This document shows positions 56,114 through 64,000 of a stretch of 64,000 nucleotides of DNA, in pieces. Source of the stretch: Pseudeuparius sepicola (taxonomy: Eukaryota; Arthropoda; Insecta; Coleoptera; Anthribidae); the NCBI GenBank assembly GCA_963920635.1, contig OY987308.1, positions 3,910,225 through 3,974,224 of the forward strand. Direction: 5' to 3'. Positions within the stretch are counted from its first letter, which is position 1, and every line of letters starts with the position of its first letter. The notes under the pieces are model-generated. The model saw only the letters and a list, made by a program, of their open reading frames with translations. It had not been told where the DNA came from and did no database searches. The position numbers and the translations under genes were made by a program.

Positions 56114-57361
56114 ACCTGTCGATCCGAACCTTCCATATAAAAAATATTATGGATGACCCCCGCGTCTCCGGCACTGGTAGACAGGCCAAAAAATTTGAAA
56201 TTTATAGGACTTAATTTGTGTCTAAACTGTACTAAATATGTTTGCTTTAACTATCTTCCTTTGTTTATATTAAAAAATTACTTATTTTTACGTTTTCTAT
56301 AGATTCCTGAAGTTTTGTCCGTAAAAGTTTTAATTCCCTTGTTTTCTGTTTTCAATTTATTGGATCCTTATCATATATGTGACGGCTAAAGTCAAGAGTT
56401 GGCATATAGTCAACCATTGGCCCAATGCAGAATGCAAGTGATGATTCGCAACACAGGGTAGTTTGAGATTGAGCGCAAATATTCTGAACACTCGGCTAAC
56501 AATGAACTCAATTTGGCTTACCACCGGCAGCAGCAGGAACCACAGAATGTCCTTGATGCTAAAGATAATGCCGATGCCCCACAGTTATTGAAGTGCATAA
56601 AAGAATATTCTGTACTGGATCGTATTAGTATTTTTCATGATAAAACAAATTTAGTGTAGGTATACCAATATCTCCGTCATTGGCTATATGGGGAACTTGG
56701 TATTAATAAATAACATTCCATTTAAACCTAATGCATTCCATACCATCTCAAATAAATTTTTTATTAGTATTACTGTACTGGTTTTTAAAATGTGTTTTCA
56801 CTTCCAAATGTCACAGATTTAGGTATATCAATAAAAAAACAGTAAAACCTGTATTAATTTCCATTTAATGTCAAAATACCTATTTGATTAGTGCGTTTTT
56901 GATCATAAGTTTTAGAGCCAATTTAAAATAATCCTAGTTCTACACTCGAGTTTAAACACTTACTTGATTTGTGATTTATAATTGTTAGGTTTAATAAAGC
57001 TGTAAATAGGTAGATTTAGATATTATATATTTTCCTTTCGTCCCACCACGCATTGATAATCACCGAATTACTGTACTAACGCGAAATGTTGCAGATTGTT
57101 ATAATATATGGACTCTGAATTAAAATAGATTTATCTTTTAAGTTACATCATTAAAACAAAATAACAAAATCTATGTCTTATTAGTTTTATTTTCCTAATT
57201 TTTTCTATTTATTTCATCCTAATAATTATTAGATAAGTGTATATTAATTTTATAATTAGTAAATGTATTTGTATAAATATAAAGTTTCCTACTTGTTATT
57301 TCACACTTGATATTTTTTTACGTTCCCCACTGCCGAAATCTAATATGAGTTTATTTTTCAG
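56114..57361. other. Spacer upstream of ZF4
   Basis: 56463-56657 is open without ATG (HSANNELNLAYHRQQQ, then APQLLKCIKEYS), polar and Gln-rich, and could be a decayed exon; no splice sites fit well. The remainder is AT-rich. The ZF4 polypyrimidine tract and acceptor (TTTATTTTTCAG) close the region. Confidence 0.35.
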
Positions 57362-58961
57362 ATCAGACTGCGACTTTGATGATAATGTTCAACAACTGCA
57401 ACATCAGTTGGAAAATGACATGTCCAGTGGTTCTTTGTCGAATCAGCAATGCGGCACAGACTGGAATTGCCATCAGGAGCCCAGTATCGAGTATAAATAT
57501 TCCACGGACTCATTTGCCTCAACGGATACAGTTGGCTTCGTAGGCTATAAGGGAAAATGTGAAAAGCAAAGTGATCAAGTTAGCCCTGGCCGTAAGCAAA
57601 GTAGCTCGTTGGATTCGTGTAATTCAAAGCAGGATTTGGGAGAGGATTCTAAAACACTCCACGATGAAAAGTCATTCAGTCCTGAGTATAACTGCTCAAA
57701 GTGCCCGTTTAGTACATCAAGGAATGCCAAGTTGAAGAGCCACGAGAAGCAACACGATCAGGAAAACCAAAAAATTGAGGAAACCATCACAGAGCATTTG
57801 CAAAGTTCAAAGTTGAGTATAAGACATCAACTTAAAGCAGGTTATACCGCTAGGTCATCTACTAAAAAACATACTTGCTCAAAGGGCTCCTTTAGCATGT
57901 TAAAGGGTCAGGGGGTGCAACGTAATCAAAGTAGCCATGACCCTGGGGAGAGTATCGCTATGGGCATGGCCGGTTCAAAACTGAGTGTCATGCATGCCCC
58001 CCAGTATAACTGTACAAAGTGTTCTTATACCTCAAGGTGGAAAGGGAATTTAAAGAGTCACTTTAATGCAATCCATGCTGATAAGTCACATTCTCCCAAG
58101 TATAACTGTACAAAGTGTTCTTACACCTCAAGGTGGAAAAAGAATTTAAGAAACCACTTTAATGCAAAGCATGCTGATAAGTCACATCTTCCCAAGTATA
58201 AATGTACAAAATGCTCATTTACCTCAAACTGGAAAGTGAGTATAAAGAAACACATTGAGATAATCCATGCTGATAAGTCGGATCCTCCCAAGTATAAATG
58301 TACAAAATGCTTATTTACCTCAAGGTGGCAAGAAAGTTTAAAGAAACACTGGGATGCATTCCACACTGATAAGTCACATGCTCCCAAGTATAACTGTACA
58401 AAGTGTTCTTATACCTCAAGACAGAAACAGAATTTAAAGAGTCACTTTAATGCAAAGCATGCTGATAAGTCGCATCCTCCCAAGTATAAATGTACAAAAT
58501 GCTCATTTACCTCAAATTGGAGTTTAAAGAAACACTTTGATGCAGTCCATGCTGACAAGTCGCATGCTCCCAAGTATAAATGTACAAAATGCTCATTCAC
58601 CTCAAACTCGCAAGGGTATTTAAAGAAACACTTTGATGCAGTCCATGCTGACAAGTCGCATGCTCCCAAGTATAACTGTACAAAGTGTTCATTTACCTCG
58701 AGGTGGGAATCAAGTTTAAACTGTCACTCTTATGCGTTCCATGCTGATAAGTCGTCTGCTCCCAAGTATAAATGTACAAAATGCTCATTTGCCTCAAACT
58801 GGCCTGGGACTTTAAAGAAACACTTTGATGCATTCCATGCTGATAAGTCGCATGCTCCCAAGTATAAATGTACAAAATGCTCATTTACCTCAAAGTGGCA
58901 AGGAAATTTCAAGAAACACTTTGATACAATCCATGCTGATAAGTCGCATCCTCCCAAGTAA
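57362..58961 (+). CDS. ZF4: terminal exon encoding an eleven-finger C2H2 protein tail
   Basis: Starts after TTTATTTTTCAG with A completing a codon, then SDCDFDDNVQQLQHQLE, a Ser-rich leader with the same IEYKYS text as ZF2, one finger (YNCSKC), a finger that lost zinc ligands (HTCSKGSF), then ten fingers in tandem with 26-residue period and ADKSHAPKYKC linkers. One finger (NWSLKKHF) is two residues short. Contact positions vary while the rest is near-constant. Stop TAA (58959-58961) lies where the regular unit has TAT, so one T to A change ended the array early. An in-frame ATG in the preceding intron (57345) would allow an independent start, but splicing is more likely. About 533 residues. 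Confidence 0.75.
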
Positions 58962-59118
58962 AAATGTACAAAATGCTCATTTACCTCAAGGTGGCAAGTA
59001 GTTTAAAGAAACACTTTGATGCAATCCATGTTGTACAAAATGCTCATTCACCTCAAGCTGGCCAGGGTATTTAAAGAAACTCATTGTTGGAGTCCATGCT
59101 GTGGACATCATCTCTATA
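58962..59118 (+). pseudogene. ZF4 array continuation after the new stop
   Basis: Finger text continues past the stop (KCTKCSFTSRWQ, then a shift; then CSFTS.W.GYLK), ending at the foldback inserted at 59119. More finger text (CTK..FTSRWKGSLK.QFNAIHA) lies on the far side at 60645-60722. Confidence 0.6.
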
Positions 59119-60549
59119 CAATGTGTCCCAGATAAGAATGAACGGCATGGGGATCTTGCAAACGGTGAGAGACAGAACAACGGTTAAATGTGGAAAAAGT
59201 TGCGCAATTTTAAGGTCAATAAAATGGTACAAACAGATTTCTAATATCTTTTTCATTTTTGAGTCATTTTGAAAAGAGTAAAATTTTTGCGTTTTCGATT
59301 TTATTTTTTTCTGAAGTTATTATCTCAGATAGAAAAAAAAAAGAAGAAAAACACTCTCTGATGGCACTTAATGGGCTTTAAGATGCCGTTTTTAGACTTG
59401 TTCTACATTTCGTTTTTGAGAATCCATTTTCAATTTAATTTTTTTAAATACGGACCTGGATTTTTTTGCAGATTTTGAAAGCTCTTTTCGTTGCAAATAC
59501 CATGATGTATGACATGAAATATTTTTGAAAGGTTTTGTGTTTTGAGACTGAAAATTCCTTTTTGTTTTCATTCATTTTTTTCTAATGTGCCCTGTATTTA
59601 ATAATAAGAAGTCTAAATATTAATCAGCATTGTCAACAATTTAACTCTTTCAATCGGAGAACCAAAAAAAGGACGGCAAAGACTAATAACAGTCACATAC
59701 AATAATAAAAAAATAAATAAAAATCCTCCACCTAGAAGGTTTTGAAACAACGAAACCAACCCTTTGTTGTTTGTCTGTATCATTTAGTTAATAATTTGCA
59801 TTATTAGGAATGAAGGGTGTTTTTTCAAATGACGACAAATTTAAGATGATAGTATGTTATATCTTGTGTCACAGAAATAGTGCAGAGGCCGAACGAATGA
59901 TTTGTTGCAATTAATAAATGGCAAAAGTAATTGGTTTCATCGGCTTAATGCTTTCTTCTCACAATTAGAAAAAGCGAACAATTTTCCCCAATTTTCCTCA
60001 TAAAGGGCCGTATTTAAAAATATTAAGTTTTCGAAGTAAGAATAAACTGTAAGTTAAATTGTTAACAACACTGATTAATATTTAGACTTCTTATTATTAA
60101 ATACAGGGCTGCAATAGAAAAAAAAGGAATTTTCAGTATAATTGTCTCAAAACATTTTAAAAATATTTCGTGTCATACATCATGTTATTTGCAATGAAAA
60201 GTGCTTTCAAAATCTGCAAAAAAAAATCCAGGCCCGTATTAAAAAAAAATTTAGTTGCAGTTGGTTTCTCAAAAACGAAATGTTGTAGAACAAATCTAAA
60301 AACGCCATCTTAAAGCCCGTTAAAAAGAGCCATAGTAAAGCGTTTTTCTTTTTTTTTCTATCTGTTATAACTTCAGAAAAAAATAAAATCGAAAACGCAA
60401 AATTTTACTTTTTTTAAAATAACGCAAAAACGAAAAACTTATTAGAAATCTGTTTGTACCATTTTATTGACCTTAAAATTGCGCAACTTTTTCCCTGTCT
60501 CACCGTTTGCAAGATCCCCAAGCTGTTCATTCTTATTCGGGGCACATTG
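59119..60549. mobile_element. Foldback family F3
   Basis: 1431 bases with ends CAATGTGTCCCAGATAAGAA / complement, and TA flanks (59117-59118 and 60550-60551). Long arms with shared text (GGGGATCTTGCAAACGGTGA, AAAATTGCGCAAC, TTTTGCGTTTTCGAT) meet around 59650-60050. No transposase. It interrupts the decayed ZF4 tail. Confidence 0.75.
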
Positions 60550-60644
60550 TATAATGTTTACCTTTATTATTAATATTGTGTAATAAGTGTGCTTAATAAA
60601 ATAAAAATATTGTAAAAAAAATCTTGTCAGAAAAAAATTTTTTA

Positions 60645-60722
60645 TTCGTACAAAGTGCTAATTTACCTCAAGATGGAAAGGGAGTTTAAAGCGTCAGTTT
60701 AATGCAATCCATGCTGGTGAAA
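60645..60722 (+). pseudogene. Isolated finger of the ZF4 array
   Basis: One 78-base finger unit: CTK, a stop in place of Cys-Ser context, FTSRWKGSLK, then QFNAIHAG. Same orientation as ZF4 and about 95 bases beyond the F3 element. Confidence 0.6.
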
Positions 60723-61049
60723 ATGTTATGTTTCGAATATTGAAGTCAATAGGTGTTTCGGGGCACATTTTGCCAATTTCAACGCAAACGGTTGATTTTA
60801 TCGTTATGAAACAAGAGTACCTTTTTGTTGCAGAATGAAAAGATGCCTTAAAATGATGGGCCTGCAACATCAAAAAGATAACCTCAAAAAAGTTAGGAGG
60901 AAAAACACGATCCAAAAACAGCGCAACTGAAATACAGCAAAATTGATATTTTTAGCTTATTCTCCATCCCCAAAAACACAGCAGTGCCAAATTTCAGTTC
61001 AGCAGCTTCATTACTTTGTGAGATGTAGCCATAATTCAATTTCAATATA

Positions 61050-62354
61050 CAGGGTGTCCCGAAATTAGCCTGCCATAATTTACCAGCGTGTTCTACGACC
61101 TAAAAAAATGAAAAAAGTTCTTATAAACATGGCCTCAAAAATGCCATCTAATGGGGCTATAGCCCCCGAAAGGGGCAGTTTCACAAACGGTTTTTTCTAA
61201 ATATTTCCAGAATATTTTTGTGTGTGCTTTTCCCCCAAATTTATTGCGAAATTCTAAAATTTCAAGGTATTCTACGAAAAAATAGTGCTCTTGTTGAACT
61301 TTGATAGCGTGCACTGTTTTCGAGTAAAATCGTATTGAAATTTTTTTGCAGAGGGCCATCAAAATGCGTATTATAAATTAGCCTGTCATATTTTACCAGC
61401 GTGTTCCGCAACCCAAAAAAAATGAAAAAGTTCTTATAAACATGGCCTCAAAAATGCCCCCTAAGAGGGCTATAGCTCCCGAAATGGACACTTTGGCAAA
61501 CGGTTTTTTCTAAATATTTCCAGAACGAGCAAAGATAAAATGCTGAAATTTGGTATGTGACATACCTGGGAGAATAAATCATGAAAAAAGTGTGCACAAA
61601 AATTTTGGGATATTTTTAACCCCTTGACCCCCCTTATTTGGGACGCTTATGATGAAGAATGTCAAACTATCTCTACCTCGGTAAACGTCAAATCTCACAG
61701 GTATATCACATACCAAATTTCAGAATTTTATCTTTGTTTGTTCTGGAAATATTTAGAAAAAACCGTTTGCCAAAGTGTCCATTTTGGGGGCTATAGCCCC
61801 CTTAGGGGACTTTTTTGGGGCCATGTTTATAGGAACTTTTTTCATTTTTTTGTATCAAAAAACGTGGTGGTAAATTATGGCAGGCTAATTTCTAATAGGC
61901 ATTTTCATGGCACTCTGCCAAAAAGTTTCAAAACGAGTTTACTCGAAAACGATGCATGCTATGCTATCGAAGTTCAACAAGAGTACCTTTTCTTCGTAGA
62001 ATACCTTCAACTTTCATAATTTCGCAAGAAATCTGGAAAAAAGTATACAAAAAAATTTTTGGGGTAATTTTAACTCCTGAACTCCCCATTTGGGACGCCT
62101 ATGATTAATAATGTCTAACTATCGCTCCCTCTTTAAATGTCTAATCTCACAGGTACATCACATACCAAATTTCAGAATTTTATCTTTGTTCGTTCTGGAA
62201 ATATTTATAGAAACCCGTTTGTGAAACTGCCCCTTTCGGGGGCTATAGCCCCATTAGGGGGCATTTTTGAGGCCATGTTTATAGGAACTTTTTTAATTTT
62301 TTAGGTCGTAGAACACGCTGATAAATTATGGCAGGCTAATTTCGGGACACCCTG
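61050..62354. mobile_element. Foldback family F4
   Basis: 1305 bases with ends CAGGGTGTCCCGAAATTAGC / complement, TA flanks, and long arms with several sub-repeats (GGCTATAGCCCC, AACATGGCCTCAAAAATGCC, TTTCTAAATATTTCCAGAA occur two to four times). No transposase. Open frames in it are not genes. It is followed directly by a TA microsatellite. Confidence 0.7.
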
Positions 62355-62371
62355 TATATATATATATATAA

Positions 62372-62420
<49 letters not shown>
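62355..62420. repeat. TA microsatellite 1
   Basis: (TA)n run with one AAGGCA interruption near 62371. It starts exactly at the TA target site of the F4 element. A further short (AT)n lies at 62470-62490. Confidence 0.8.
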
Positions 62421-63415
<995 letters not shown>

Positions 63416-63639
63416 ACACTCACATTGTTTTGATTTTGGCACTACCAGCTAGATGGCGTTGGATAGTAAATGCTCACCACGTTTTACTATTTCCTATTCC
63501 ACATAGCCAACGAAATCTGGGTTTTTCGGTGGGGTGCGCTACGCCTGCCTTATGAGGGCCAACAAGCCCCAAAGCGTTTTGTCCCATATGCCACGAGCCA
63601 TTTCTTTTAAAATTATAATGGGGACATTAAAAATAATCA

Positions 63640-63840
63640 TTTTGTGTAATAATTGTTTACCTCAAGTTGGAAAGAGAGTATAAATCATCCTTTTGGATCA
63701 ATTCCATGCTAATAAGTTGTCTTCTTGCCTTCTCGCATGTTTATAATTGTACAAAGGGCTCGTTTGTCTTTAAGTGGAAGGCTATAGCGTATATATTTAA
63801 GTCAGTCCATGCCAATTAGTCACATGCTCCCAAGTATTAC
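63640..63840 (+). pseudogene. Decayed zinc-finger fragment
   Basis: Finger text in the ZF4 style: CTTTACCTCAAGTTGGAAAG (FTSSWK) at 63657, CCATGCTAATAAG (HANK), then AATTGTACAAAGGGC (NCTKG) and a second FVFKWK helix, CCATGCC, ending SHAPKY. Both fingers have lost ligands and frame. Same strand as ZF4, so the array family extended at least this far. 63840-64000 has nothing recognisable. Confidence 0.55.
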
Positions 63841-64000
63841 ATAAGTAGGGTTGGGTCATACGACTTTTTTTTGTTCAAATATTATTGGGCTCAAAGGTTA
63901 CAGATTTATATCATAGGTACTACATCCCAACATATGGTTCTATTGCATGCTATATCAATAAAAAAAAACAATAAAACTTGTTTAACTCTTACTTTAATTT

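Overview
The window looks like repeat-rich, AT-rich insect nuclear DNA, plausibly from a beetle (inference). The grounds are short GT-AG introns of about 60 bases, many TA-flanked Tc1/mariner-type and foldback elements, piggyBac, hAT, Penelope-like and non-LTR relics, and arrays of C2H2 zinc fingers of an arthropod type. There is no bacterial-style gene packing. No complete host gene is visible from start codon to stop; the host coding content is a set of terminal exons.

The host content is a cluster of related zinc-finger cassettes. Four have a recognisable start: ZF1 (8890-7630, minus), ZF2 (15082-14143, minus, with a frameshifted continuation to about 13040), ZF3 (48281-49349, plus) and ZF4 (57362-58961, plus). 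Each begins at a good splice acceptor, in the same phase, with a related acidic start (S-D-x-D-x-D or S-D-F-D-D). ZF1 and ZF2 have no in-frame ATG ahead of it, so an upstream exon must supply the start. Upstream of the cassettes lies a recurrent two-exon module, here called m1 and m2. m1 is a 70-73 nt exon ending in ..AG and m2 is a short terminal exon of 36-38 codons. In the least damaged copies the m1 donor fits both the m2 acceptor and the zinc-finger acceptor in frame. The unit may therefore make either a short tail or a zinc-finger tail by alternative splicing. This is the most interesting observation here.

Layout. 1-20.5 kb: minus-strand tandem segmental duplications of about 9.3 kb, ordered in the direction of reading as m1/m2, a Cys-rich fragment, the ZF array, block R with a conserved 68-codon ORF, and block S, then the next m1/m2. 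20.5-28 kb: transposon graveyard (Penelope-like, non-LTR and foldback pieces). 28.2-30.5 kb: a well-preserved mariner-like element with long inverted repeats and a two-exon DD41D transposase. 30.7-43.3 kb: foldbacks, a tRNA-like gene, a piggyBac relic, a deleted hAT element, several MITEs and a 2.9-kb nested palindrome. 43.3-45.4 kb: a Tc1 element inserted in a ZF3-like pseudogene. 46.9-64 kb: plus-strand units (ZF3, two m1/m2 modules, ZF4) broken up by a Penelope-like element, foldbacks, tandem duplications and TA microsatellites.

Minus-strand units lie on the left and plus-strand units on the right, so the cluster is divergent. Either it is a duplicated gene family with an inversion, or, more speculatively, a 3'-exon reservoir of the lola or mod(mdg4) kind. 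No BTB or other constant region is present, so the second reading is only a hypothesis. Family names rest on motifs read by eye; no search was run.
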